From Mycolicibacterium lacusdiani (GTDB taxonomy: Bacteria; Actinomycetota; Actinomycetes; Mycobacteriales; Mycobacteriaceae): a stretch of 64,000 bases of DNA. Position 1 is the stretch's first letter; every line of letters starts with the position of its first letter. Positions 35,366-43,248 of the stretch are shown in pieces. Under the pieces are notes generated by a model. That model made no database searches. It was not told where the DNA came from and saw only the letters and a list, made by a program, of their open reading frames with translations. Location: NCBI RefSeq assembly GCF_021916785.1, contig NZ_JAKCFC010000004.1, positions 226,973-290,972 of the forward strand, written 5' to 3'. Made by a program: the position numbers and the translations under genes.

Positions 35366-37654
35366 CTAGGGCAGGCTCGCCGGATCGACACCAGCCGCCG
35401 TACACATGCGTTCAAAGTGCGTCGGGTCGGACTCTCGTAAGAACTGCATGCACCGGCGGATCTGTCCGTGTACCGCTCGCGCGTCGAGTACGTCAACGCT
35501 TTCGCTGCCCTCGCCATGAGAGTGCTTGTTGCAGAAGGTGAACACGTCGCGGAAAGGCTCACCTGGCTGCGCCTGCACCAGAACTTCGAGCTGCTGCGCG
35601 AAGTCCGTGCGGTGTGGTGCTTTGTAGCTGGCGAAGATCTCAAGAACCCGTCGGGCCGCGTTGGGCAGCAGGAACAGGCGGTCGTGGTCCTGGGAATCGA
35701 GAACCCCGGCCATGACCATCGAGAAGAGGTAGGTGTACTCGGAGGTGTTTTTCACCAGAACTTGGGGTAGCGCTCCCACCTTGGACGTTCGCTCGCCGTC
35801 CGTTGCGGACGCGTAGATCTCGAGGAAGGAAACCCTGGGAAACAGGAGTTCGCCGGGGTCTTGATTGCGGATCGCCTTCATCGACTTCCCCCACATCCCC
35901 TTGTAGGACAGGAGGAATAGCCGAAGCAGGCCGAAGTCGTGGGTGAGGACGATGTATTGGCCGAACTTTTCTAGGGTGTCGAACAGCCACTGATGCGTGG
36001 CGAAAAGGGCTTCGCGGTCGAGGGAACTCGACGGGTCGTCGATGACGACGATGCGCTGGGCCTTGTCGACGCCCGGGGTCTGCTGATCTTCCAGGTTTCG
36101 GAGAAAGTAGAGCAGCGACAGTGTTGTCCGCTCGCCGTCGCTGAGGTCCGTACCCGGCTTATCGCCTCGTCGACACGCGTACGACTTGCCGTCATCGGTG
36201 ACGGCCACGCTGATGTGGTCCTTGCCGTAAACACGGGCGAGGTCGCGGGTGAGTGTGTCGGCCATGTCCTTGGTGGTGAACTTGGCCTGACGCACCTCGT
36301 CGAGCTTCTTCTCGGCGAGCTGGGCAGCCTTGGCGCTCGCAGACGCCTTCGCAGCGTGCGTGGTCACCTGCCCGTCGAGGTCGCGGAACGCTTCGGCCTG
36401 TGAACCTACGATGTGGTCGAGAACGGTCTTCTTGCGATCCGCACTGAGTTCAGCGTGGTCGCGCACCTGCTGGTTGTGCTCGGAGATCGCCTGCGTCACA
36501 ACGGTGGTCGAAGGAGGTGAACCGAGCACGGACCATTCGGGTGGCTCAGGCGTGCTGCTCGGGTCCGCGATCTTCAGTTCGAGGGACGCTTCGACACGTT
36601 CGCACGCGGTAACGCGTTCGGTGACTTCGACCGACAGCCGTTCAACCGCCAACCCATACGCCGCCTGGAGGTCGCTCGCCAACTCCGTTGAGTCGGGGAT
36701 CGAGGCAATCCACCTCGTGAGCGCTGTCTTCTCCTGCGTGACGGACTCCTTGAGCTGCTTGGCCCTGCCTCTTATGTCGAGCCAGCTCTCGTCGAAGTGG
36801 CGTGCCAACTGCGTGCGGCGTTCCGGGGTGATCGTTCCGGCGCAGAACAGGCACTCATCGCTCTCGGCGTGCAGGTCTAGTCCGCGCTCGACCCATGCTT
36901 GTGCGATGGGGCTCTTCTCGAGCGCCTCGATCGCTACTCGTGTGGGGGTTTCGGGCAGAAGATCGGCCAGAACCTCCAGGTCTGATGCAACCGCCGAGGG
37001 CGGCGCGGACACCTCGGCGACCACGGACGGTGCGCCTTCTCCGAGACGCTGCAGGGCCTCGGTGTGGCTGCTCGCGTCAGGCAAGTCCCCCTTGTAGGTG
37101 CGGAGGTTCTCCTCGATCTTCGGGATCGAGTAGCGGCTTCGGGTGAAGTGCTGGTAGTCAAAGGTCTGCAGTTCGGAGATGATCCGCTCCTGCACCTCCT
37201 TCGTGAGCGCTTTGAGCTTCTTCTCGGCGGCGTCCTGACTCTTCTCTGCCTCGCGGGCCTCGGACTGGAGGCGATCGACTTCGCCGACGAGCCTCTCTTC
37301 CTCGCCCTTGGCGTCGATCGCCTCCTTTCCCAGGGTGACGATCGCGGCAGCGCTGGCCCCGTCGAGGAACGCCGACAGATTCTCATCGACCCATTTGCGG
37401 GTGTAGACGGCCATATGAGGCGACGGGCTGGTGCCGCCCGCACGAACAGTTGTCTTATTCCCCTTCTCGTCCTCCCAGACCACACCGGTGGCGGAGCTTG
37501 AATCAGCCAGGCTCAGAAGGAGTTCGGCGACCGTCGACTTGCCGCTTCCGTTGTGTCCGTAGGCGATCGTTCGCTTACCAAGCGGGAAATCGCTTGCCCA
37601 AAATCCGGTGTTGAGGGAGCGCCACGGGGCTTTGACATCGATTCGACGGAGCAT
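35366..37654 (-). CDS. RloC-like ATPase: putative anticodon nuclease with zinc hook
   Basis: A 762-residue AAA_13/ABC-type ATPase. Walker A is GHNGSGKST (33-41); a split motor with signature LSDGE (504-508), Walker B IVVIDDP (535-541) and H-loop THD (571-573) follows. In between, two coiled-coil arms (about 115-165 and 290-460) flank CLFC (Cys268, Cys271), a Rad50-like zinc hook. The C-terminus has NAARRVLEIF (Arg668, Glu672) and NKHSHGE (His711/His713), comparable to the Arg-x3-Glu...His triad of PrrC/RloC tRNA nucleases. It converges on hsdR, 32 bp away. Such proteins cut tRNA when restriction or DNA integrity is disturbed. The nuclease assignment rests on motif reading. Confidence 0.72.
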   Translation of the reverse strand: MLRRIDVKAPWRSLNTGFWASDFPLGKRTIAYGHNGSGKSTVAELLLSLADSSSATGVVWEDEKGNKTTVRAGGTSPSPHMAVYTRKWVDENLSAFLDGASAAAIVTLGKEAIDAKGEEERLVGEVDRLQSEAREAEKSQDAAEKKLKALTKEVQERIISELQTFDYQHFTRSRYSIPKIEENLRTYKGDLPDASSHTEALQRLGEGAPSVVAEVSAPPSAVASDLEVLADLLPETPTRVAIEALEKSPIAQAWVERGLDLHAESDECLFCAGTITPERRTQLARHFDESWLDIRGRAKQLKESVTQEKTALTRWIASIPDSTELASDLQAAYGLAVERLSVEVTERVTACERVEASLELKIADPSSTPEPPEWSVLGSPPSTTVVTQAISEHNQQVRDHAELSADRKKTVLDHIVGSQAEAFRDLDGQVTTHAAKASASAKAAQLAEKKLDEVRQAKFTTKDMADTLTRDLARVYGKDHISVAVTDDGKSYACRRGDKPGTDLSDGERTTLSLLYFLRNLEDQQTPGVDKAQRIVVIDDPSSSLDREALFATHQWLFDTLEKFGQYIVLTHDFGLLRLFLLSYKGMWGKSMKAIRNQDPGELLFPRVSFLEIYASATDGERTSKVGALPQVLVKNTSEYTYLFSMVMAGVLDSQDHDRLFLLPNAARRVLEIFASYKAPHRTDFAQQLEVLVQAQPGEPFRDVFTFCNKHSHGEGSESVDVLDARAVHGQIRRCMQFLRESDPTHFERMCTAAGVDPASLP

Positions 37655-38105
37655 TGTCGGATGTTAGGTCGGGTGTACGACAGTCGACGGCGGCGTCAGT
37701 CGCCCGCGCGCCGAGCGGAACCCGACAGGAACGTCGCATCGGGCCGACTGCTGCCTAGCCTCCCGACTCATGTGCGCGACTTCGGCCGGAGGCGTCCCCG
37801 TCATGCCATAGCCCACCCCGCGGCGATCCGCGGACTCGGTGGGGGCTGGCGGAGACCGCCGTGTTCGCGTCGCCGGCCGTGAAGTCTCAATGGTCCCAGT
37901 TCACTGCTGCGCCCGCCGAGACTGCGACCTTCCCGCTCTGTCCCCGGGCTGGTCGATCGGCCGCATCGGTCGCTGGTACGGAGAGTTCGCCTACACCGGC
38001 ATGAACGTGTGCTCATGCTGGCACTGACACGACGGGGCGGGGACGTGGCGACGACGTGTAATCGAGATCTGGATCCCGCTCGATCACCGGTGGCCGTGCA
38101 GATTG
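37655..38105. other. 450-bp region without a convincing gene
   Basis: Overlapping short frames on both strands have no family features. The best is a 45-codon plus-strand frame from ATG 37890 (MVPVHCCARRDCDLPALSPG..., ending CSCWH), Cys-rich, which I do not support as a gene. The region separates the RloC-like gene from the cassette beginning at 38106. Confidence 0.4.
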
Positions 38106-38429
38106 TCACCGCGGCGTCGCTGGATCAGCCAATGCGTGGCACAGGGCCTCGAGTTCCGCCCACGCCGTTCCCGGCGCGGTCCGAAAGTATTTGGCGCCTC
38201 GCATACCCGGCAGTCGGTGATCTTCGTAGAGCAACTCTGCGGCGAGTAGGCGCTGCAGCACCGGCCGCACGAGGCTATCCGGCAGGCGGGTTTCGACGGC
38301 GAGTTCACGGGTGGTGAAAGCGGTGGCGCCGCCGATGCGGGTGATCGCGCGCACGACGGAGACCAAGTAGCGGTTATTGAACAACGCCGACGACCGGTCG
38401 GCATGTGCGTCCTCTGCAGCATGCGTCAC
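38106..38429 (-). CDS. Winged-helix regulator, divergent from the cassette
   Basis: A 107-residue protein with a winged-helix fold: NRYLVSVVRAITRIGGATAFTTRELAVETRLPDSLVRPVLQRLLAAELLYEDHRLPG. It is divergent from the base-modification-like gene. GTG 38429 is chosen so that the two palindromes at 38431-38449 lie outside the coding region; an in-frame ATG at 38459 would include them. Likely regulator of the divergent promoter (inference). Confidence 0.65.
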   Translation of the reverse strand: MTHAAEDAHADRSSALFNNRYLVSVVRAITRIGGATAFTTRELAVETRLPDSLVRPVLQRLLAAELLYEDHRLPGMRGAKYFRTAPGTAWAELEALCHALADPATPR

Positions 38430-38452
38430 ACGTATACGATGACACGTGTAGC
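38428..38452. promoter_or_regulatory. Divergent operator with repeated ACACGT
   Basis: ACACGTATACG (38428-38438) and ACACGTGTAGC (38442-38452) are direct repeats 14 bp apart. They contain the palindromes CGTATACG (38431-38438) and ACACGTGT (38442-38449). They lie between the winged-helix gene and the plus-strand gene at 38478, so binding here could control both. Confidence 0.45.
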
Positions 38453-38477
38453 GAATCACTTAACGCAAGGACGCTGT

Positions 38478-39554
38478 ATGTCACTCGAAGTGGGCCCACG
38501 ACAGTTGGCATTTACGGGGTTGGATGATGAGCCGATGGTGGCCCCGCCGCGAAGCCAGATAACCGGCCCGGTAATCAAGGTCGCTGGGCGCACGTTCGAG
38601 ACGACGCCGGTGTTTGACACGTACTGGGCGTTCGCCGCGCGTCGTCAGCATGTGTACGAGGCGCGACTTGCCGGGCTGCCCGGGCCGTGGACCACCGATC
38701 CGGTCCTGCGTTCGCATCGATTCACCAATTGCTTCCGCGCGTCGGACCGTGTGAGCCAGTTCTTGATCCGCAACGTGGCCTACTGCGGTTCCCAAGAACC
38801 CGAAGAACTCGTCTTCCGGGTGTTGTTGTTCAAGTTGTTCAACAAAATCGAGACCTGGCAGCTCCTGGAGCAGCAGCTGGGGTTTCCCACGTTGAGCGAT
38901 TTCGACGTCACGCGCTACGGGGAGGTGCTCGACGACGTGTTCGCCCGGGGGCAGCGGTTGTACTCCGCGGCCTACGTGATGCCGCCTCCACAGCTTGGGG
39001 CTGACCGCAAGCACCGCAACCACCTGCGGTTGCTCGATCACATGATGGGCAGCAAGGTCACCGACCGTTTGACGTCGGCGCCACGCATGCAGGATGCCTT
39101 CGAAGTCCTCAAGAGTTATCCCGCCATCGGCGATTTCTTGGCATTCCAGTTCCTGATTGACATCAACTACACCAGGGCGTTGAACTTCGATGAGATGGAA
39201 TTCGTGGTGGCAGGTCCCGGTGCTCGTGACGGTATCCGTAAGTGTTTCGGCCCCGCCAGTGCCGGAGTGGAACGCGAGCTGATCGAGTACATGGCGCACA
39301 GCCAGGACGAACACTTCGCCCGGCTGGGTCTGACGTTCGGCGGTCTGTTCGGTCGTCCACTGCAACTGATCGATTGTCAGAACCTGTTCTGCGAAGTCGA
39401 CAAGTACGCCCGGGTCATGCATCCCGACATCGCCGGATACAGCGGGCGCTCGCGGATCAAACAGAAATTTCACCCGATCAGCCGCGCGGTGCCGGCCTGG
39501 TTCCCGCCGAAGTGGCGCCTTGGGCTTAGTGCAGAATTGCCAGGGGCCTGCTGA
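38478..39554 (+). CDS. Thymine-hypermodification superfamily protein (aGPT-pyrophosphorylase / 5-hmU DNA kinase-like)
   Basis: A 358-residue protein. The core RFTNCFRASDRVSQFLIRNV (81-100), EELVFRVLLFKLFNKIETWQLLE (about 109-131) and YPAIGDFLAFQFLIDINY resembles the helix-hairpin-helix-glycosylase-related family first predicted to act on hypermodified thymines (alpha-glutamyl/putrescinyl-thymine pyrophosphorylases and 5-hydroxymethyluracil DNA kinases of phages). ATG 38478 follows AAGGA. It is the only long plus-strand gene of its half of the cassette and faces the thymidylate-synthase-like gene. Whether it works on DNA bases, free nucleotides or another substrate is unknown. Confidence 0.65.
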   Translation: MSLEVGPRQLAFTGLDDEPMVAPPRSQITGPVIKVAGRTFETTPVFDTYWAFAARRQHVYEARLAGLPGPWTTDPVLRSHRFTNCFRASDRVSQFLIRNVAYCGSQEPEELVFRVLLFKLFNKIETWQLLEQQLGFPTLSDFDVTRYGEVLDDVFARGQRLYSAAYVMPPPQLGADRKHRNHLRLLDHMMGSKVTDRLTSAPRMQDAFEVLKSYPAIGDFLAFQFLIDINYTRALNFDEMEFVVAGPGARDGIRKCFGPASAGVERELIEYMAHSQDEHFARLGLTFGGLFGRPLQLIDCQNLFCEVDKYARVMHPDIAGYSGRSRIKQKFHPISRAVPAWFPPKWRLGLSAELPGAC

Positions 39555-39606
39555 GGGTGACGCGCGGCGTTACGCTCTGGCGAGGATGACTGAAGGAGGC
39601 GACATC

Positions 39607-39837
39607 ATGGTTGGCGGCGACACGCGCGACCGAGAGTTGCTGTTGGTGGTGGGAAGCCTGCAGAAGTTGGCGATGCGAGTGGAATCGCGGTTCAACCCTG
39701 ACATGGGCGAGGCCGCCGCCGACGACGACTCAACAACCGCTTCCGATTTGGTGGAGTTCGCCCGCGCCTGCCGCGCTGTGCTCGACGATCCCGGGGTTAG
39801 CGCTCGATTGCAGGCGGTCACCAGCCACCGCTGGTAG
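39607..39837 (+). CDS. Small acidic protein of unknown function
   Basis: A 76-residue protein, MVGGDTRDRELLLVVGSLQKLAMRVESRFNPDM and then an acidic loop and a helix. ATG 39607 is fixed by AAGGAGG 7 nt upstream; in-frame ATG 39586 is less likely. It follows the thymine-modification-like gene by 52 bp, probably in the same transcript, and meets the convergent thymidylate-synthase-like gene after 3 bp. No family recognised. Confidence 0.6.
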   Translation: MVGGDTRDRELLLVVGSLQKLAMRVESRFNPDMGEAAADDDSTTASDLVEFARACRAVLDDPGVSARLQAVTSHRW

Positions 39838-39840
39838 CCG

Positions 39841-40680
39841 CTACCGAGTCAGGTCGTCGCGCAAATTCTGCAGTGCGCCAACGTGGTCGCGGCGCAGCTT
39901 GTCGGCGTGAGCCTGCCCGGCCACCACGGTCAGAATGCCGGTCCGCAGGCCGCACCGGCCGGCGACATAGCGGTGCAACCGCGCAATACCGAGGTAGTTG
40001 CCCAAGCCGCGCTCCATGACGTACTGAGAGCGGTAATGCGCCACGGTGTGCAGCGACTCGGTGTCGTGCTGAAACGACAAGAACGACAGGCACGGGAAAC
40101 CCATGGCGGAGGTGTCGCGGCGGGGCTCGAAGATGGGCACCCCGACGCTGTCCTCCGGTGGGGGACCGGCCACTTCGTCCGGGCCGCCGTCGGGGCCCCC
40201 GGACTCGGCGACGGGGATCTCCACGGTGGCTTCGTAGCGGGCCCGTTTCGGCCGAGCGGAGTCCAATTCCCGACTGATGATCGCTATCACCCGTGCCAGC
40301 TGGTTCACCGTTCCGGCCGGCCCTGGGTAGGCGACCAGCCGCAGGAAGTAGGTCCCGTCGCGGTTGGCCCCGGGTGCCAGGCGTCGCAGTTCTGGATAGA
40401 TCGCCTCGTAGCGCTGACCGAGAGCCACCGGATCGGGCGACGTGGCGACCATACTGACCGGGAAGATCGTATTGGCCACGGTCGAGACGGACTGCAGACC
40501 GAATTCGGTCAACAGGTCGTCGGCCGCTCGGTAGATCCGATCATGACCGTCGGCGCCTGCGCTGTCGATCCTGGTCACGGTGTGGAACGCCCGGTGTTGC
40601 GGCTTGGCCGCGACCGCGAGGATGGTGTCCAACCAAGCGGTGGCCAGGTCGGGCTGACGGACGTCGATGGGTTCGGTCAT
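39841..40680 (-). CDS. Thymidylate-synthase-like protein
   Basis: A 279-residue protein with the sequence order of thymidylate synthase/dNMP hydroxymethylase in its C-terminal half: GFPCLSFLSFQ (Cys197, the candidate nucleophile), HYRSQY (Arg217), GNYLGIARLHRYVA (Asn228) and GILTVVAGQAHAD. In the family the Cys attacks C6 of the pyrimidine, Arg holds phosphate and Asn reads the base. The N-terminal half (1-150) is divergent, and an acidic Pro/Gly-rich insert (155-190) precedes the Cys. It may transfer a one-carbon or other group to a pyrimidine. Start codon overlaps the protease stop; last gene of the ACP-XRE-ImmA-TS operon. Confidence 0.62.
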   Translation of the reverse strand: MTEPIDVRQPDLATAWLDTILAVAAKPQHRAFHTVTRIDSAGADGHDRIYRAADDLLTEFGLQSVSTVANTIFPVSMVATSPDPVALGQRYEAIYPELRRLAPGANRDGTYFLRLVAYPGPAGTVNQLARVIAIISRELDSARPKRARYEATVEIPVAESGGPDGGPDEVAGPPPEDSVGVPIFEPRRDTSAMGFPCLSFLSFQHDTESLHTVAHYRSQYVMERGLGNYLGIARLHRYVAGRCGLRTGILTVVAGQAHADKLRRDHVGALQNLRDDLTR

Positions 40681-41606
40681 CACGCATCTCCTGGAATTGG
40701 CGCCGCGGTCTGCAGCGAGGAGAGGTAGAGCCCGGCCGGACGGGACTGCACGAGCAGCGAATACGACCCGGACTCGGTGGCCACCGACACCGGAGCCTCC
40801 AGGGTGGTGGGTTCGGTACATACCAGCAGCCGGCTGCTTTGCGCATTGACGCCGATGTCTTCGACGGGACCCGCCGAGTTCTGTAGCTCGGTGCCTGGGA
40901 CCAGCAGCAGGTCGCCGCTGGAGGCCACCGCCGCAGGGGTGTGGCGCGGCGCGAGGCTCAGGTCCCACACCTCGACGTCGCGGGTCGAGCTGAGGTCCTG
41001 GCTGGCGAGGCGGCGCTTTATCACCCCCGGTGAGATCGACCCCAACTGTTGGGCTCGGGGCCGGGAGATCATCTTCAGCGTCGCGAGGTGCCGCACTGTC
41101 GCGGCGTAGCTGGTACCGAGTCGCAGGGCGAGCTGGTAGATCTGCTCCGCGCCGGTGGGGGCGGCGACGCCCATGTCGGCCAGCACGGCGTGCACCGCTC
41201 GGCGCGGCATCAAGAACCAGGCCGCGAACGCCTCGGCAGTCTTCTCGTGATCGGGCCAGCCCCCTCGCCGGGTGTCGCGCAGCGATTCACCAGAATCTTC
41301 GAGGGCACCACTGTCGAGCGTGCATTGGTGCCCCAGCCGGTGATGGCCGAGTTCGTGTGCGGCGCTGTGGCGTCGCACTGCTCGGGTGAGGCGATTGTTG
41401 ACCAGGATGCCAGTCGCAATGTCCCGGCCGGTGAGATAGGCCCCGAACAGGGTGGGTAGCGGTCGATACAGCAACACGACGCCAGCACGATGGATGGCTG
41501 GGGCAACCGCCACCGGAATGGCGCAGGGGTCGATACCCAGCCCGTCATGGGCCTGGGTGGCTGCGATCGCCGCAACACGATGTGCGGTCTGCCACGACAT
41601 GACCAT
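40680..41606 (-). CDS. ImmA/IrrE-type metallopeptidase
   Basis: A 308-residue protein. HELGH (84-88) in HSAAHELGHHRLGH is the zinc-binding HExxH, with EKTAEAFAAWFLMP (from 121) supplying the third ligand. These proteases usually cleave a partner XRE repressor, here the gene 2 bp upstream. The C-terminal 110 residues (from about 195) form an extra domain of unknown role. Suggests that the cassette is switched on by a signal. Confidence 0.88.
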   Translation of the reverse strand: MVMSWQTAHRVAAIAATQAHDGLGIDPCAIPVAVAPAIHRAGVVLLYRPLPTLFGAYLTGRDIATGILVNNRLTRAVRRHSAAHELGHHRLGHQCTLDSGALEDSGESLRDTRRGGWPDHEKTAEAFAAWFLMPRRAVHAVLADMGVAAPTGAEQIYQLALRLGTSYAATVRHLATLKMISRPRAQQLGSISPGVIKRRLASQDLSSTRDVEVWDLSLAPRHTPAAVASSGDLLLVPGTELQNSAGPVEDIGVNAQSSRLLVCTEPTTLEAPVSVATESGSYSLLVQSRPAGLYLSSLQTAAPIPGDA

Positions 41607-41608
41607 GC

Positions 41609-41962
41609 TCAGGACCGTTCCGTGCGCCGCATGTACTGCAGGTACTCGGCGAACTTGAGGACCTCTTCGTGATCGTGAGAAGTCATCTCGGTCAGCACCC
41701 GGCCCAGCGCGACCGGGATATTGGTGGGTCCGGCGTCCTCGACGCCCAAGAAATAGCTCGGCGGATACCGGTAGAGCCGGGACAGCTTGCGCAGCTCAAG
41801 GCTGTCGACCTTGCGGTTGCCGCGCTCGATCTCTGAGATCGCCGAACGCGGAATCCCGGTCATGGAGGTGACTTGTAGCTGGGAGAGGCCCAGGTATTCG
41901 CGAATCTCCCTGAGTCGGTTGGCCAGTGCCTTTTGGTCGAACTCTGGTGCGTTCGCGCTCAC
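41609..41962 (-). CDS. XRE-family regulator paired with ImmA/IrrE
   Basis: A 117-residue protein with an HTH_3 domain: LANRLREIREYLGLSQLQVTSMTGIPRSAISEIERGNRKVDSLELRKLSRLYRYPPSYFLG. A 35-residue helical tail follows. GTG 41962 overlaps the ACP stop by 4 bp; the protease gene follows 2 bp after it. The probable target is the dyad-containing divergent promoter at 42238-42339. Confidence 0.88.
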   Translation of the reverse strand: MSANAPEFDQKALANRLREIREYLGLSQLQVTSMTGIPRSAISEIERGNRKVDSLELRKLSRLYRYPPSYFLGVEDAGPTNIPVALGRVLTEMTSHDHEEVLKFAEYLQYMRRTERS

Positions 41963-42237
41963 GCCGATGCCCGCCCGGAGCTTTGAGCGTCGAGTTGTTG
42001 CATGACCGCTACGACGAAACTCCGAACCGACAGCAGGGCCTGGGCGGTCGCCTCGGTCGCCGGCAGTACCACCCCCGTGGCATTCTGCACCAGCACCAGG
42101 ATTTCTACGGCGAGCAGCGAATCGATGGGCATTTCGTCCCCGAGTGCGGCAAGCGCGGCCCGCAGCTGCTCGACGCTGACCTCGGCCCGCTCGGCGAGTA
42201 GCCCGAGGATCAGATCCTCAACTTCGTCATGTGTCAT
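41959..42237 (-). CDS. Acyl/peptidyl carrier protein
   Basis: A 92-residue carrier protein. ALGDEMPIDSLLAVEILVLVQNATGVVLP contains Asp39-Ser40-Leu41, the phosphopantetheine attachment motif. A helical N-terminus and a C-terminal helix complete the four-helix fold. AAAGGAGGTTGAGTC before ATG 42237 is a strong ribosome site. A carrier in an operon with a thymidylate-synthase-like protein is unexpected and suggests that an acyl or aminoacyl group is handed to a substrate. No loading enzyme is visible nearby. Confidence 0.75.
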   Translation of the reverse strand: MTHDEVEDLILGLLAERAEVSVEQLRAALAALGDEMPIDSLLAVEILVLVQNATGVVLPATEATAQALLSVRSFVVAVMQQLDAQSSGRASA

Positions 42238-42339
42238 GACTCAACCTCCTTTGTTGGCTTTCCCAACAGCCCTGATTGATGATACAACAGTGTCGGCGGA
42301 TCGATCAGGTCTGTCGGAAAAACCAGCAGGAGGTGCCGA
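42238..42339. promoter_or_regulatory. Divergent promoter with TGTTGG/CCAACA dyad
   Basis: TGTTGG-CTTTC-CCAACA (42252-42268) is a 6-bp dyad. A further ACAACAG half-site is at 42284-42290. On the minus strand TATCAT (42284-42279) is a possible -10 for the ACP operon, with the dyad just downstream of the start point. AGCAGGAGG before ATG 42340 serves the MazG-like gene. Likely target of the XRE protein. Confidence 0.45.
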
Positions 42340-43248
42340 ATGGAGATCGACGACTATCAACGCAGGACACGCGAGACTGCCCAACCGCACCTCCTGACGG
42401 CAGACCGCGGTGGCGGTGCCCCAGTGTCGCCCCTGGTTGTGTACTTGCTCGGGTTGGCGGGCGAGGCGGGCTCGGTCGACACGGTGTACAAGAAATATCT
42501 GCGCGACGGCGAGGCGTACGGCAACTGGAAGATGCAGCTGCGAGAAGAGCTCGGCGACGTGCTCTGGTACGTCGCGGCGATCGCTGCTGAGGCCGAACTG
42601 ACCTTGGACGACATCGCCACCGCCAACCTGCACAAGACACAGTCACGGTGGTTGCCGTCCACAAACTATCAGCTCGATGCCGCCGCGCCACCCGCCGAGC
42701 AGCTACCGCGATCGGGAACTATGGAATTTCGTGAGATCGTCAACGCCGACGGCCGCCCCGAGGTGACGGTCTGGATGGACAGCCGCCAACTTGGCCAGCC
42801 ACTGACGGACAACTCCCTCGACGAGGACGGCTACCGGTTTCACGACGTGTTCCATTTGACGTACGCGGCTGTCCTGGGGTGGTCACCGCAGCTACGAAAG
42901 ATGTTGGGGTGCAAGCGTAAATCCACACCGGACATTGACAACGCCGAAGATGGCGGGCGCGCAATCGTCACCGAGGAGGGCCTGGCCCATCTTGCATTTG
43001 CATACGGATCCCAGCAAGGCCACCTCGCGGGGATCGAGCGTCTTGACCAGGCGCTGCTGGACGTGATCGCCATGATGACGAGTAAGTTCGAGGTCGGAGC
43101 TCGCACGGCGGCGGACTGGGAAGTGGCAATTCTGCAGGGGCACCGGATGTTTCGGGAGCTGATCGCTCACCATGGCGGGTCGGTCACCTTTGATGCCGAC
43201 CAGCGTGTCGTCGTCTTCACCCCGCCCGCGCCAGAGAACGCCGCCTGA
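42340..43248 (+). CDS. MazG-like nucleotide pyrophosphohydrolase with extra C-terminal domain
   Basis: A 302-residue protein. Residues 1-105 are MazG-like: VVYLLGLAGEAGSVDTVYKKYL and QLREELGDVLWYVAAIA. Metal ligands Glu42, Glu70 and Asp73 are visible, but the usual second Glu of the first ExxE pair is Ser45. The second half (about 120-260) contains RFHDVFHLTYAAVLGWSPQLRKMLGCKRKS and IVTEEGLAHLAFAYG, a helical domain found with such proteins but not further identified by me. It could remove a modified or unwanted dNTP. Divergent from the ACP operon. Confidence 0.72.
   Translation: MEIDDYQRRTRETAQPHLLTADRGGGAPVSPLVVYLLGLAGEAGSVDTVYKKYLRDGEAYGNWKMQLREELGDVLWYVAAIAAEAELTLDDIATANLHKTQSRWLPSTNYQLDAAAPPAEQLPRSGTMEFREIVNADGRPEVTVWMDSRQLGQPLTDNSLDEDGYRFHDVFHLTYAAVLGWSPQLRKMLGCKRKSTPDIDNAEDGGRAIVTEEGLAHLAFAYGSQQGHLAGIERLDQALLDVIAMMTSKFEVGARTAADWEVAILQGHRMFRELIAHHGGSVTFDADQRVVVFTPPAPENAA

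Noticed and set aside
33009..35405. 798-residue minus-strand frame
   Set aside because: Antisense shadow of hsdR caused by GC-rich codon use.
37890..38027. 45-codon Cys-rich ORF
   Set aside because: No ribosome site or context support; may be chance.
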